DNA from: Pseudacidovorax sp.
GTDB lineage: Bacteria > Pseudomonadota > Gammaproteobacteria > Burkholderiales > Burkholderiaceae_C
Reading direction: 5' to 3'
DNA length: 64,000 bases
Assembly: GCF_017991995.1 (NCBI RefSeq)
Contig: NZ_JAGOPN010000008.1
Location: 124,001 to 188,000, forward strand
Numbering within the stretch: the stretch's first letter is position 1; each line of letters opens with the position of its first letter. Shown piece after piece: positions 42,356 through 52,576 of this stretch. Under the pieces are notes generated by a model. That model was not told the origin of the DNA. It ran no database searches and saw only the letters and a list, made by a program, of their open reading frames with translations. A program made the translations under genes and the position numbers.

Positions 42356-43822
42356 ATGAGTTTCGACCTCGTTCTTTTCGGCGGCACCGGCGACCTGGCC
42401 TGGCGCAAGCTGATGCCCGCCCTCTTCCAGGCCTTCCGCCACGGCAGCCTGCCGGCCGGTGGCCGCATCATCGGCGTGGCGCGCGATGACCTGTCGGATG
42501 CGCAGTACCGCGAACTCATCCAGTCCCGCTTCAAGGCCGTCGAAGGCGCCAAGCGGCCCAGCCCGGAGGAATTCGAGAAGTTCGCCGACCTGCTGCATTA
42601 CCTGCGCATGGACTTGTCCAAGCCGGCGGACTACGAGCGCCTGGCGCAGACGCTCCAGCAGCGCGATGCCGACACGGTGGTGATGTACCTGGCCACCGCG
42701 CCCTCGCTCTTCACCCAGACCGTCGAGCGCATCGCCGCCGCCGGCCTGGGCGGCCCCAAGACCCGCGTGGTGCTCGAGAAGCCGCTGGGCCATGACCTCG
42801 CCTCCAACCGCGCCATCAACGCTGCCGTGGGCCGCGTGCTGAAGGAAGAGCAGGTCTTCCGCATCGACCACTACCTGGGCAAGCCCTCGGTGCAGAACCT
42901 GTTCGCCATGCGCTTCGGCAACGCGCTGTTCGAGCCGCTGTGGCGCCGCGAGTACATCGCCAGCATCGAGATCACCATCGCCGAGGACCTGGGCGTGGAA
43001 AAACGCGGCGCCTTCTATGACCAGACCGGCGCGCTGCGCGACATGGTGCAGAACCATGCGCTGCAGCTGTTATGCGCCGTGGCAATGGAGCCGCCCATCA
43101 ATGCCCATGCGGACGCGCTGCGCGACGAGAAGCTCAAGGTGCTGCGCTCCCTCAAGCCCTGGACGCCCGAGTCCATCGGCATGCACGCGGTACGGGGCCA
43201 GTACACCGCCGGCACCGCCTACGGCGAGCGGGTGCAGGGCTACCTGCAGGAGCCGGGCATCGACCCGGCCAGCCGCACCGAGACCTTCGTCGCCCTGCGC
43301 GCCGAGATCGCCAACTGGCGCTGGGCCGGCGTGCCCTTCTACATCCGCACCGGCAAGCGCCTGGCCTCGCGCGATGCGCGCATCGAGGTCAACTTCAAGC
43401 CCACGCCGCACGCCATCTTCCGCGCGCCGGCCGGGGCCAGTGCCAACAAGCTGGTGATCAACCTGCAACCCAAGGACGGGCTGGAGCTGCACCTGCTGGC
43501 GCAGGCCCAGAACAGCCGCAAGCGCAGCGGCGACGGCACCCAGCCGCTGGCCACCGTGCAACTGGACCTGGACTTCGGCCAGCGCTTCGGCACCGAGCGT
43601 GTCGGCGCCTACGAGCGGCTGCTGCTGGACGTGATCGACGGCCGGCTCAACCTCTTCGTGCGCAGCGACGAGCAGGAAGAGGCCTGGCGCTGGGTCGAGC
43701 CGCTGATCGAGGCCTGGCAGAACGACAGCGGCCCCCGCCCCTACGCCGCCGGCACCTGGGGGCCAAGCGCGAGCAGCGCCATGATCGCGCGCGACGGGCT
43801 GGCCTGGAGCGAAGAGCAGTAG
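42356..43822 (+). CDS. zwf: Glucose-6-phosphate 1-dehydrogenase
   Basis: 488 residues, usual length. Cofactor fingerprint FGGTGDLAWRKL, active-site RIDHYLGKPSVQNL with catalytic His-Tyr, and FYIRTGKRLASRDARIEV. Oxidises glucose-6-P to the lactone for the oxidative pentose phosphate or Entner-Doudoroff pathway. The ATG at 42356 starts the conserved MSFDLVLFGGTGD. Confidence 0.97.
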   Translation: MSFDLVLFGGTGDLAWRKLMPALFQAFRHGSLPAGGRIIGVARDDLSDAQYRELIQSRFKAVEGAKRPSPEEFEKFADLLHYLRMDLSKPADYERLAQTLQQRDADTVVMYLATAPSLFTQTVERIAAAGLGGPKTRVVLEKPLGHDLASNRAINAAVGRVLKEEQVFRIDHYLGKPSVQNLFAMRFGNALFEPLWRREYIASIEITIAEDLGVEKRGAFYDQTGALRDMVQNHALQLLCAVAMEPPINAHADALRDEKLKVLRSLKPWTPESIGMHAVRGQYTAGTAYGERVQGYLQEPGIDPASRTETFVALRAEIANWRWAGVPFYIRTGKRLASRDARIEVNFKPTPHAIFRAPAGASANKLVINLQPKDGLELHLLAQAQNSRKRSGDGTQPLATVQLDLDFGQRFGTERVGAYERLLLDVIDGRLNLFVRSDEQEEAWRWVEPLIEAWQNDSGPRPYAAGTWGPSASSAMIARDGLAWSEEQ

Positions 43823-43832
43823 GGGCAGGCGC

Positions 43833-45797
43833 TCAGGGCGCCTGGTAGCTCTTGGTGCTGTAGAGCTCCACCGGCAGCTTCTTCAACGCCGGCAGGCCGG
43901 TGACGCTGTCCCTGGCCTGCGACTGGATGTAGTCCATGAACACGTCGGCATCGAGCACGCCGATGTCCAGGCGCCGCGCCGCGGGCACGGCGGCCAGCGT
44001 CTTGTACCCATCGCCGCCGTTGGCGTTGAAGCTCAGCACGAAGAGCTTGTAGGTCTTGCTGGCGTCCAGTGCGGCCCAGGCGCCGGTCTTCGCGTCGCGC
44101 ACCTCGATGTTGCTGGTGCGCGCGCCCTTGGCCAGGCGCGCATCCACGTCGAAGCGCAGGCCGCCGGTGTAGGGATAGGGGCCGGTCGTGCCGCCGGTGC
44201 CGTAGACCGCGTCGAGCCCGTCCTCCAGCATCGCCTTCACCTCCGCACCAGTGATGTCCAGCCGGAACAGCATGTTGCCGAAGGGCAGCACCTGGATCAC
44301 CTGCGCCGCAGTCACCTTGCCGGGCACGAGCGAAATGCGCACGCCGCCGCCGCTCTGCAGCGAGATGTCGGCGCCGCCGTACTTCTTCTGCGCCACTTCC
44401 AGGTAGGCCTGCGCCACCAGCTGCTGGATGTCGCCGCCACGCAGCGACACGCTGCCGAGCGTGTTGCAGCTGCTGCTGGACCGCGAATAGTCGACCGTGC
44501 CGGCGCCGCCCGGCACGCGGCGCGAGCACAGCTCGTCGACCGCCACGGCCACGTCGGTCTTGTTGAAGACCTCGATGCGGTCGGCGAAGGGCTTGAGCAC
44601 GGCGCTGGCAGTCGCATCGGGCGCCACGGTGTAGAGCAGCCCGTTGGTGGCCGCGACGTCGGCCTGGATGGCCTTGCGCTGGGCATCGGTGGGCGCCTTG
44701 CCGGCGAGCGTGTAGTTGTCGCCCACCAGCACATGCGGCGTGCCGCTGCAGGCCGTGACGTCGCCGTTGGCGTCGAAGCTGACCTTGAGCTCGCCCACCA
44801 CCTGCGCGTATTCCCAGGCCTGCACCACGCAGACGCGCTTGCCGTCCTTGTTGGTGATCTGCGTGGGGTAGGCGCCGGCGGGCGAGCCCACGCCCAGCGC
44901 GGTCAGGGCGTCGGGGCCGAGCAGCGTGTGCGAATCGCCGCCCACCACCACGTCCACACCGGACAGCGCCTTGGCCACCTGCAGGTCGTACTCGTAGCCG
45001 ATATGGCTCATCAGCACGATCTTGTCGATGCCCTGGGCGCGCAGGCGGTCGATCTCGCGCTGCGCGGCGATGGTCTCGTCCTCGAAGGTGGTGTCGGCGT
45101 CGGGGCTGGAGGAGGCCTTGGTCTTGCCCGCGATGGTCAGGCCGACGATGCCGATCTTCTGGCCACTGCGCTCGACCACGGTGGACCGCTGCACGGCGCC
45201 TGGCGCGCGCGCCGGGTTGAGCGCCGAATTGGCGCCGAAGACGACGTTGGCGCTCAGCGCGGGCGTCTTGCAGCGGCCCTGGCGCAGCAGGTCCAGGAAG
45301 TTCTTGAGGCCGCTGTCGCCCTTGTCGAACTCGTGGTTGCCCAGCGTGAAGGCATCGAAGCAGACGGTGTTCATCAGCGCCGCGTCGGCCTCGCCGTCGG
45401 CGCCGGCACGGTTGAAGAACAGCGTGCCGGTGAGCGCATCGCCCGCATGCAGCTTGAGCACGTTGGCCTTGCCGGCCGCCAGCTGGTTCATGGCGGCCGT
45501 CACGCGCGCAAATCCCGCCGCCTCGACGCTGACCGTGCTGCGCGTGGCGTCGCCCGCCTGCAGTTGCAGCGTGCGCGTCTTGGCCGCCAGATTGGAATGG
45601 TGGTCGTTGATGTGCAGCAGCGTGAGTTCGAGCGGTGCCCGCGCCGGCGCCGCGGCCGGCGCGGGCGCTGGCGCTGGTGCCGACGCTGCAGGCACCGGCG
45701 TCGCGCTGCCGATCTGCAGGGTGGAAGCGCCGCCGCCACAGCCCGCAAGGCCAAGGCAGACGGCGGCCGCGAGTGTGCCGATCACAGTTCGATCCAT
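43833..45797 (-). CDS. 5'-nucleotidase / 2',3'-cyclic phosphodiesterase lipoprotein
   Basis: 654 residues. A lipoprotein signal peptide with lipobox LAGC leads into an Ala/Pro linker, a calcineurin-like metallophosphoesterase domain (LLHINDHHSN, GNHEFDKG, MSHIGYEYD, GGDSHTLLG carrying the metal ligands) and a C-terminal 5'-nucleotidase domain ending with NANGGDGYK. UshA-like periplasmic scavenging of phosphate and nucleosides from nucleotides. It appears monocistronic and converges with zwf. Confidence 0.9.
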   Translation of the reverse strand: MDRTVIGTLAAAVCLGLAGCGGGASTLQIGSATPVPAASAPAPAPAPAAAPARAPLELTLLHINDHHSNLAAKTRTLQLQAGDATRSTVSVEAAGFARVTAAMNQLAAGKANVLKLHAGDALTGTLFFNRAGADGEADAALMNTVCFDAFTLGNHEFDKGDSGLKNFLDLLRQGRCKTPALSANVVFGANSALNPARAPGAVQRSTVVERSGQKIGIVGLTIAGKTKASSSPDADTTFEDETIAAQREIDRLRAQGIDKIVLMSHIGYEYDLQVAKALSGVDVVVGGDSHTLLGPDALTALGVGSPAGAYPTQITNKDGKRVCVVQAWEYAQVVGELKVSFDANGDVTACSGTPHVLVGDNYTLAGKAPTDAQRKAIQADVAATNGLLYTVAPDATASAVLKPFADRIEVFNKTDVAVAVDELCSRRVPGGAGTVDYSRSSSSCNTLGSVSLRGGDIQQLVAQAYLEVAQKKYGGADISLQSGGGVRISLVPGKVTAAQVIQVLPFGNMLFRLDITGAEVKAMLEDGLDAVYGTGGTTGPYPYTGGLRFDVDARLAKGARTSNIEVRDAKTGAWAALDASKTYKLFVLSFNANGGDGYKTLAAVPAARRLDIGVLDADVFMDYIQSQARDSVTGLPALKKLPVELYSTKSYQAP

Positions 45798-46020
45798 GGA
45801 AGTTCCCCGTCCTTCGTTGTTGCAGCCGTGCATGCTGGGGCGCCCGGATGACGAAGCGATGAAGCGGGGAACACCGACAGGGGATTGGCGCCGCATGGCG
45901 GATGCGGTGCCGGACGAGTGGCGATTGTCGCGGCCGGGCGCCGCACACATGAAGGCGGCGCGGGAGGCGCATCGGCCCCTCCCGAGACAAGCGCGCGTTC
46001 AGGAGCGCCCGGGCGGGCGC

Positions 46021-47070
46021 TCAGGCCGCTGCGGTGCGGACGACCGACACGCCCTGGCGCCCGAGCGCCAGTTGCGTCCGCTCGCCCTGCGCGATCGGCT
46101 GTCCCGCATGGCCGCTCAGCACGAAGACCGGCCCCAGGGGGGTGTCGAAGCTGTATTCGTAGCCATGACCCAGGTACGCAGCCTTGGCACACACCGCCGG
46201 CAGGCCGTCGGCCGCACCGATCTGCCAAGCTTCAGGCCGCACGGCCAGCTTGACCGGGCCGGCGGGCAGCGGCTGGGGCGCGGACCAGGCGATCGGTCCC
46301 AGGCGCACCCGGCCATCGGCCTCGACCTCGCCGGCGAAGACCATGGCCTCGCCCATGAAGCCGGCCACGAATTCGCTCTCGGGCTGGTTGTAGAGCGCCT
46401 GGGGCGTGCCGCGCTGGGCGATCACGCCATGGTCCATCACGATGATCTGGTCGCTCACGGCCAGCGCCTCGCCCTGGTCGTGCGTCACATAGGCCACGGT
46501 GAGTTGCAGCCGCTGCTGGATGGCGCGGATCTCCTCGCGCATCTCGCGTCGCAGGCGCGCGTCCAGGTTGGACAGCGGCTCGTCGAAGAGCAGCACCGCC
46601 GGCTCCAGCACCAGCGCGCGCGCCAAAGCCACCCGCTGCTGCTGGCCGCCAGACAGCTCGCTGGGCAGCCGTTCGTCGAAGCCCACCAGCCCGACGCCGC
46701 GCAGCGCCTCGCGGGCGCGCGCGGCCACCTCGGCCTTGGCGACGCGGCTCATGCGCAGGCCGTAGGCCACGTTCTCGATGACGTTCATGTGCGGAAAGAG
46801 CGCGTAGCTCTGGAACATCATCGACACGTTGCGCTCGGCCGGGCCGAGCGTGGTGACGTCGCGCCCGCCTATGAGGATCTGGCCCGAGCTGGGCGACTCC
46901 AGCCCCGCAATCATGCGCAGCGTGGTGGTCTTGCCGCAGCCCGAGGGGCCGAGGATGGTGGTCAGCGTGCCCTTGGGCACCTCGAAGCTGATGCCCTTGA
47001 CCGCCAGCGGCGCATTGGCGTCGCTGCCGTAGCGCTTGGTGACGTTGCGAAATTCGATGCCGTCGCTCAT
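46021..47070 (-). CDS. ABC transporter ATP-binding protein (Fbp/Pot type)
   Basis: 349 residues: Walker A GPSGCGKTT, signature LSGGQQQRVALARAL, Walker B VLLFDEPLSNLD, switch His in VTHDQGEALAV, and a C-terminal TOBE regulatory domain (residues about 270-345). It forms an importer with the fused permease and binding protein encoded upstream on the same strand, 31 bp away. By family, substrates include ferric iron, polyamines and phosphonates. Confidence 0.9.
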   Translation of the reverse strand: MSDGIEFRNVTKRYGSDANAPLAVKGISFEVPKGTLTTILGPSGCGKTTTLRMIAGLESPSSGQILIGGRDVTTLGPAERNVSMMFQSYALFPHMNVIENVAYGLRMSRVAKAEVAARAREALRGVGLVGFDERLPSELSGGQQQRVALARALVLEPAVLLFDEPLSNLDARLRREMREEIRAIQQRLQLTVAYVTHDQGEALAVSDQIIVMDHGVIAQRGTPQALYNQPESEFVAGFMGEAMVFAGEVEADGRVRLGPIAWSAPQPLPAGPVKLAVRPEAWQIGAADGLPAVCAKAAYLGHGYEYSFDTPLGPVFVLSGHAGQPIAQGERTQLALGRQGVSVVRTAAA

Positions 47071-47101
47071 CTGTGCGTATTCCGTGTTTCTTTTGCGCGC
47101 G

Positions 47102-49300
47102 TCATGCGGCGACAGGTGGCGCCACCTTGCGGCGTCCAAGCCGGCGCTCGCCGACCAGCAGCTGGATCAAGGCGATGGCCAGCGACATCAGCACGATCAG
47201 CACCGTGCAGTACGCCAGCGCCACGCCGTAGTCGCCGTTGCCCACGCGGCCGATGATGTAGGTGGTGGCCAGTTCGTTCTCGGCCGTGACTAGGAAGATC
47301 ACGGCGCTCACCGTCGTCATGGCCCGCACGAAGCTGTAGACCAGCGCGGCCACCAGCGCCGGCTTGAGCAGCGGCAGCACCACGCGCATGAGCGTCTGCG
47401 CGGTGGAGGCCCGCAGCATGAGCGAGGCCTCGTCCAGCGAGCGGTCGAGCTGCTTGAAGGCGGCCGTGCCCGCCCGCACGCCCACCGGCAGGTTGCGGAA
47501 CATGAAGCACAGCACGATCACCAGGCCCGTGCCCGTGAGCTCCAGCGGCGGCACGTTGAAGGCCAGGATGTAGCTCACGCCCAGCACCGTGCCCGGAATC
47601 GCGAAGGCCAGCAGCGCGGCGAACTCGAAGGCGCCCTGCCCCTTGAATTCGTTGCGCGCCAGCAGCCAGGCGATCAGCAGGCCCAGCGCCGCCGTCAGCG
47701 GCGCAGACAGGCCCGCCAGCCTGAGCGTGGTCCACAGCGAGTTCCACGCCGTGCCCGCCCACACCAGGCCGAACTGGCCCCACTCCAGCGAGAAGGCCGT
47801 GCGGAAGTGCTGCAGCGTGAGCGTGTAGTCGCGCCCCCAGGTCTGCACGAAGCCGCCTGCGAAGGCGAACAGGTAGACCACCACGGTGAAGCCGATCCAC
47901 GGCAGCGCCACGCACTGCACGGTGCGCAGCACGCCCGTGGGCAGCGGCATGGGCACGCCGGAGTCACCCTTGCCGCTCACGGTGGTGAAGTTCTGGCGGC
48001 CCAGCAGACCACGCTGCACCGCGAACACCAGCAGCGCGAAGAGGGTCAGCACCCACGCCAGCGAGGCCGCCCGGCCCTGGTCGTACTGCGCCCCCACGAT
48101 GGCGAAGAAGATGTCGGTGGAGAGCACCGAATACTGGCCGCCCACCACCACCGGGTTGCCGAAGTCCGCGATGCTCTCGATGAAGCCCACCAGGAAGGCA
48201 TTGGCCAGCCCGGGCTTGAGCAGCGGCAGCGTCACGGTGCGGAAGGTGCGCCAGCGGTCGGCCCGCAGCATCAGGGCCGCCTCTTCCAGGCTGGGCGCAA
48301 TGCCCTGCACCACGCCGCGCATGATCATGAAGGCGATGGGCGTGAAGGCGAAGAGCTGCGCCGTGAGGATGCCGGGCAGGCCGTAGAACCAGCGCGTGGC
48401 AGGAATGCCGAACCACGCTTCAAGCGCCTGATTGACCACGCCCGCGCGGCCGAACAGCAGGATCAGCCCCAGCCCCACCACGAAGGGTGGCGTGATGATG
48501 GGCAGCAGCGCCACCACCTTCAGCGGCCCCTGCCAGCGGCGTGCGCCGCGCTCGGCCATCAGCGCGATCAGCGTGCCCAGGAAGGTGGTGCCGGCGGCCG
48601 TCAGCAGGGCCAGCAGCAGCGTGTTCCAGGCCACGCCGCAGCTCGTGCCGCCGCCGACGCAGCCCAGGCCCCAGATGCGTTCGGTGAACACCCGCGCGCC
48701 GAAGGCAGCGAGCGACGCATGCCCGTCCTCGTCGAAGAAGGCCGCCGACAGCGCCTTGCCCACCGGCCAGCCGATGAACATGAGCAGCACCATCCCACAG
48801 CCCACCACGGCCGCGGAGACGAACAGGTCGCCGCGGAAGAAGCCCAGCCGCGCGAGCCCGAAGGCGGCCAGCACGACAAGCATCGCGAAGACGACGAAGC
48901 CGCCGATGCCGATGCCGAACTGGTTGACCTGCAGTTCGCCGAACAGCGTGTTGAGTGCGGCGAAGCTCCAGCCGCGCGCGCCGATGGCCAGACCCGACAC
49001 GGCCAGCGCCAGCGCGCCGAGGCCGCCGCCCGCCAGCCACCAACGGCCCTGGGCGCGGCCTGGCGCCAGGCTCGAGCCGATCATGCACAGCACCAGTCCG
49101 GCCAGGCCCGCGAAGAGCCATGGCCGCCCCTGCTTCGCAGCCTGGATCAGCCCATCGGCCGCATCGCCTTCACGCCAGATGCCGGGCAGCGCCTGCCACC
49201 AGCTGGTGTCCTGGATCGCATACCAGGGCAAGAGCGCATAGGCGACGAGCCCGATCGCGATGCACGACCAGGCCGCCGCGTTCGAACGGGGGGCGCGCAC
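47102..49300 (-). CDS. ABC transporter permease with two fused permease domains (FbpB type)
   Basis: 732 residues, very hydrophobic, with two BPD_transp_1 domains in tandem. EAA-like loops are EEAALMLRADRWRTFRTV (about residue 340) and DEASLMLRASTAQTLMRVV (about residue 645). The double-domain form makes a complete transmembrane channel from one chain, as in iron(III) and some thiamine/phosphonate-type importers. The GTG start directly follows the stop of the binding-protein gene (TGA-GTG), so translation is coupled. The N-terminal third carries extra helices. Confidence 0.88.
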   Translation of the reverse strand: MRAPRSNAAAWSCIAIGLVAYALLPWYAIQDTSWWQALPGIWREGDAADGLIQAAKQGRPWLFAGLAGLVLCMIGSSLAPGRAQGRWWLAGGGLGALALAVSGLAIGARGWSFAALNTLFGELQVNQFGIGIGGFVVFAMLVVLAAFGLARLGFFRGDLFVSAAVVGCGMVLLMFIGWPVGKALSAAFFDEDGHASLAAFGARVFTERIWGLGCVGGGTSCGVAWNTLLLALLTAAGTTFLGTLIALMAERGARRWQGPLKVVALLPIITPPFVVGLGLILLFGRAGVVNQALEAWFGIPATRWFYGLPGILTAQLFAFTPIAFMIMRGVVQGIAPSLEEAALMLRADRWRTFRTVTLPLLKPGLANAFLVGFIESIADFGNPVVVGGQYSVLSTDIFFAIVGAQYDQGRAASLAWVLTLFALLVFAVQRGLLGRQNFTTVSGKGDSGVPMPLPTGVLRTVQCVALPWIGFTVVVYLFAFAGGFVQTWGRDYTLTLQHFRTAFSLEWGQFGLVWAGTAWNSLWTTLRLAGLSAPLTAALGLLIAWLLARNEFKGQGAFEFAALLAFAIPGTVLGVSYILAFNVPPLELTGTGLVIVLCFMFRNLPVGVRAGTAAFKQLDRSLDEASLMLRASTAQTLMRVVLPLLKPALVAALVYSFVRAMTTVSAVIFLVTAENELATTYIIGRVGNGDYGVALAYCTVLIVLMSLAIALIQLLVGERRLGRRKVAPPVAA

Positions 49301-50332
49301 TCAGCGGGGCAGCGAGTTGACTTCTTTTTCCCAGCGGGCGATCAGGCGTCGCCGCTCGGCGCTGGCGCCGTAGGTCTTGTAGTCGTAGTTGATCAGCTTG
49401 ATCTTCTTGAAGTCGGGCACGTTGGGGTCGACCACCGTGGCCTTGTTCGACGGCAGCTGGTATTGCTTGGAAGCCGCACCGAAAGCCTGCGCCTGGGGCG
49501 TCAGCGCCCATTCGTAGAACTTCTTGGCCTGCTCCAGGTTGCGGGCGCCCTTCACGATGCTCATGGAGCCGATCTCGGCGCCGGTGCCTTCGGCGGGCGT
49601 CACCGTCTCGACCGGGAAGCCCTGCATCTTCTCCTGCGGCGCGTCGTGCACGAAGCTGATCGACACCGCGGTCTCGCCGCGCGCCACCGCCTTGATCGGC
49701 GCGGTGCCGGAACGGGTGTAGGCCGAGACGTTCTTGTGCAGGCCCTTGAGGTATTCGAAAGCCTTGTCCTCGCCCATCAGCTGCACCAGCGTCGCGATCA
49801 TGGTGTAGGCCGTACCGCTGGACGCGGGGTTGGCCACCTGGATGTCGCCCTTGTACTCGGGCTTGAGCAGGTCGGCCCAGCTGCGCGGCACCGGCAGCTT
49901 CTTCTTGGCCAGCAGCTCGGTGTTGTAGCCGAAGCCCAGCGGGCCGGAGTAGATGCCCACCGTGCGGTAGCCCGATTGCTGGGCCTGCTGCTGCGCCCAG
50001 GGGTACAGCTGCGTGAGCGTGGGCGACTTGTATTCCAACGTGAGGTTCTGCTCGGCGGCCTGCAGGTGCGGATCGCCCGTGCCGCCGAACCAGACGTCCG
50101 TCTTGGGGTTGTCGCGCTCGGCGATCAGCTGGGCCAGCGCCTCGCCCGAACCCTTGAGCGCCAAGTTGATCTTGACGCCGGTGGTGCGCGCATAGACGGT
50201 GGCGATCATGTTGCACCAGTCGGCCTGCACGGAGCAGATGACGTTGACCTGCTGGGCACTGGCGGCCGATGCGGCGGTGGCGAGGGCCGCCGCCATGAAG
50301 GCGCGGCGGAAGGTCTGTTGTTGTCGGAGCAT
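49301..50332 (-). CDS. Periplasmic binding protein of the Fbp-like ABC importer
   Basis: 343 residues. A signal peptide (AFMAAALATAASAASAQ) precedes a bacterial solute-binding protein fold with VNVICSVQADWCNM containing two Cys, GSGEALAQ, DVWFGGTGDPHLQAAEQ and YSGPLGFGYN. It is related to FbpA/AfuA, but the adjacent tyrosine pair that binds ferric iron in FbpA is not evident, so the substrate is open. First gene of the three-gene importer operon. Confidence 0.87.
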   Translation of the reverse strand: MLRQQQTFRRAFMAAALATAASAASAQQVNVICSVQADWCNMIATVYARTTGVKINLALKGSGEALAQLIAERDNPKTDVWFGGTGDPHLQAAEQNLTLEYKSPTLTQLYPWAQQQAQQSGYRTVGIYSGPLGFGYNTELLAKKKLPVPRSWADLLKPEYKGDIQVANPASSGTAYTMIATLVQLMGEDKAFEYLKGLHKNVSAYTRSGTAPIKAVARGETAVSISFVHDAPQEKMQGFPVETVTPAEGTGAEIGSMSIVKGARNLEQAKKFYEWALTPQAQAFGAASKQYQLPSNKATVVDPNVPDFKKIKLINYDYKTYGASAERRRLIARWEKEVNSLPR

Positions 50333-50451
50333 CTTGATTCCGGAAAGAGAAGGGCCCGGCGTCGCCGGACCGGGCTACCGACCTTACGCCCCCACCCCGC
50401 GACGGGCATCGGTGGAACTACCGCTGGCGCGGCGCCCCCGCGCTCAACGGA

Positions 50452-51492
50452 TCAGATGCGCCCCTCTTCCACCGCGTGGCAGGCCACGCGCACGCCGCCG
50501 ATGGACAGCAACGCCGGCCGCTCGGCCGAGCAACGCGCGTTGGCATGCGGGCAGCGTGGGTGGAAGGCGCAGCCCGTGGGCGGATTGAGCGGATTGGGCA
50601 CCTCGCCCTGCACCGGCGTACGGGAGCGGCCGGTCGCATGCATCTGCGGGATCGCGTCCAGCAGCATGCGCGTGTACGGATGGCGCGGCTGCGCGAAGAG
50701 CTCGGCCTTGTTCGCCAGCTCCACCAGCCGGCCCAGGTACATCACGCCCACCTGGTCGCTCACATGGCGCACCACGGCGAGGTTGTGCGAGATGAACAGG
50801 TAGGTCAGGCCCCGCTCGCGCTGCAGGTCCTTCATGATGTTGAGCACCTGCGCCTGCACGCTCACGTCCAGGGCCGAAGTGGGCTCGTCGCAGACCAGGA
50901 ACTCGGGCGCCGTGGCCAGCGCCCGGGCGATGGAGATGCGCTGGCGTTGCCCGCCCGAGAACTGGTGCGGGTACTTGGTCATGTCCAGCGGCGACAGGCC
51001 CACCGAGCGCAGCAGCTCGCCCACGCGCTCGCGCACCGGCGCCTTCTCGCGCAGGATGCCGTGCTCGCGCAGCGGCTCGGCAATGATGTCCTCGACCACC
51101 CAGCGCGGATTGAGGCTGGCGTACGGGTCCTGGAAGATCATCTGGATGCGCCGACGCAGCTGACGTCCGGCGGATGTACGGTAGGCCGCATGCGCATCCT
51201 GGCCGTCGAAGCGCATGCCGCCGCGCGTGGGCTCGTACAGGCCCACCAGCAGGCGGGCGACGGTGCTTTTGCCACAGCCCGATTCACCCACCAGCGCCAG
51301 CGTCTTGCCGCGCTCGATCTCGAAGCTCACGCCGTCGACGGCATGCAGCAGCGTGCGGGGCTTGCGCTCCAGCACGCGATTGAGCCAGGGGGCCGACACG
51401 TCGAAGGTGCGGGCCAGGTCATGGGCGACGACCAGCGGCGCCGTGCCGGCGGCCGCGTCGGCTTTTGCGGAAGGCACGAACGCGGCACTCAT
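50452..51492 (-). CDS. dppF: Peptide ABC transporter ATP-binding protein (DppF/OppF)
   Basis: 346 residues: Walker [10 protein letters not shown], signature [15 protein letters not shown], Walker [13 protein letters not shown], then the C-terminal Cys-rich oligopeptide domain ([14 protein letters not shown]), typical of Dpp/Opp ATPases and able to bind an Fe-S cluster. It overlaps dppD by four bases (ATGA). Last gene of the peptide-importer operon. Confidence 0.92.
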   Translation of the reverse strand: MSAAFVPSAKADAAAGTAPLVVAHDLARTFDVSAPWLNRVLERKPRTLLHAVDGVSFEIERGKTLALVGESGCGKSTVARLLVGLYEPTRGGMRFDGQDAHAAYRTSAGRQLRRRIQMIFQDPYASLNPRWVVEDIIAEPLREHGILREKAPVRERVGELLRSVGLSPLDMTKYPHQFSGGQRQRISIARALATAPEFLVCDEPTSALDVSVQAQVLNIMKDLQRERGLTYLFISHNLAVVRHVSDQVGVMYLGRLVELANKAELFAQPRHPYTRMLLDAIPQMHATGRSRTPVQGEVPNPLNPPTGCAFHPRCPHANARCSAERPALLSIGGVRVACHAVEEGRI

Positions 51493-52559
51493 TCGTCGAT
51501 CTCCTGGACAGGCGTGGCGGCGTCGGGGGTGGCCCGTTCGCCGTGCGCCACCGCGGCGGCATGCTGGGCGGCCAGACGGTCATGACCACGGTGCGGATCG
51601 GTCCCGTCGTGCAGCCAGCAGGCGGCACGCGTGGCGCCGGCGGCCATCAGCTCGGGCCGCTGCTGCAGGCAGCGGTCGAACACCCGCGGGCAGCGCGGGT
51701 TGTAGGCGCAGCCCTGGGGAATCGCATTGAGGCGCGGCATGGCGCCGTCGATCTGGTTCAGCCGCTCGCGGTCGCTGTCCATCTCCGGGATCGACGCCAT
51801 CAGCCCGGCGGTGTAGGGATGCGCGGGCTGGTGGATCACTTCGTGCACGGGGCCGATCTCGGCGATGCGGCCGGCGTACATCACGGCCACGCGGTCGCAG
51901 GTCTCGGCGATCACGCCCATGTCGTGGGTGATCAGCATGACGGCCGCGCCGCGCTCGCGGCACAGGCGCTTGAGCAGCTGGATGATCTGCGCCTGGATCG
52001 ACACGTCCAGCGCGGTGGTGGGCTCGTCGGCCACGATCAGCTGCGGCTCGGCCGCGAGCGCCAGCGCGATCACCACGCGCTGGCGCATGCCGCCGGAGAA
52101 CTGGTGGGGATAGTGGTCGATGCGCTGCTCGGCCGCCGGGATGCCCGTGTCCTGCAGCAGCGCGATGGCGCGACGCTTGGCCTCGGACTCGGTCACGGGC
52201 AGGTGCGCGCGGACGGTTTCCACCAACTGCCGGCCCACGGTGTAGAGCGGGTTCAGCGAGGTGAGCGGATCCTGGAAGATCGCGCCGATCTTGCGGCCGC
52301 GGATATGGCGCATCTGCTCATAGCCGAGGTTGTCGATGCGCTGGCCCTGCAGCAGGATCTGTCCGCTGGCCACGCGGCCCGGCGGCTCCAGCAGGCCGAT
52401 GATGGCCGCGCCCGTGAGCGACTTGCCGGCGCCCGACTCGCCCACCACACCCAGGATCTCGCCCGGCGCGATGTCGAAGGAGATGTCGTCCAGCGCCCGC
52501 AGCGTGCCGCGGCGGCCGGGGAATTCGACGACGAGGTTCTTGACCTGAAGAAGGCTCAT
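51489..52559 (-). CDS. dppD: Peptide ABC transporter ATP-binding protein (DppD/OppD)
   Basis: 356 residues from the ATG at 52559: Walker [12 protein letters not shown]-loop [10 protein letters not shown], signature [15 protein letters not shown], Walker [13 protein letters not shown] and the C-terminal [14 protein letters not shown] motif. The tail after about residue 310 (rich in His/Ala) is longer than usual. An apparent larger reading frame extends upstream through the permease gene but is out of frame there. Confidence 0.92.
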   Translation of the reverse strand: MSLLQVKNLVVEFPGRRGTLRALDDISFDIAPGEILGVVGESGAGKSLTGAAIIGLLEPPGRVASGQILLQGQRIDNLGYEQMRHIRGRKIGAIFQDPLTSLNPLYTVGRQLVETVRAHLPVTESEAKRRAIALLQDTGIPAAEQRIDHYPHQFSGGMRQRVVIALALAAEPQLIVADEPTTALDVSIQAQIIQLLKRLCRERGAAVMLITHDMGVIAETCDRVAVMYAGRIAEIGPVHEVIHQPAHPYTAGLMASIPEMDSDRERLNQIDGAMPRLNAIPQGCAYNPRCPRVFDRCLQQRPELMAAGATRAACWLHDGTDPHRGHDRLAAQHAAAVAHGERATPDAATPVQEIDE

Positions 52560-52576
52560 GGCGGTATGTCCTTCTT

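Noticed and set aside
47807..50803. 998-codon open frame on the plus strand
   Set aside because: Antisense to the permease and binding-protein genes of the Fbp-like importer; low-complexity translation.
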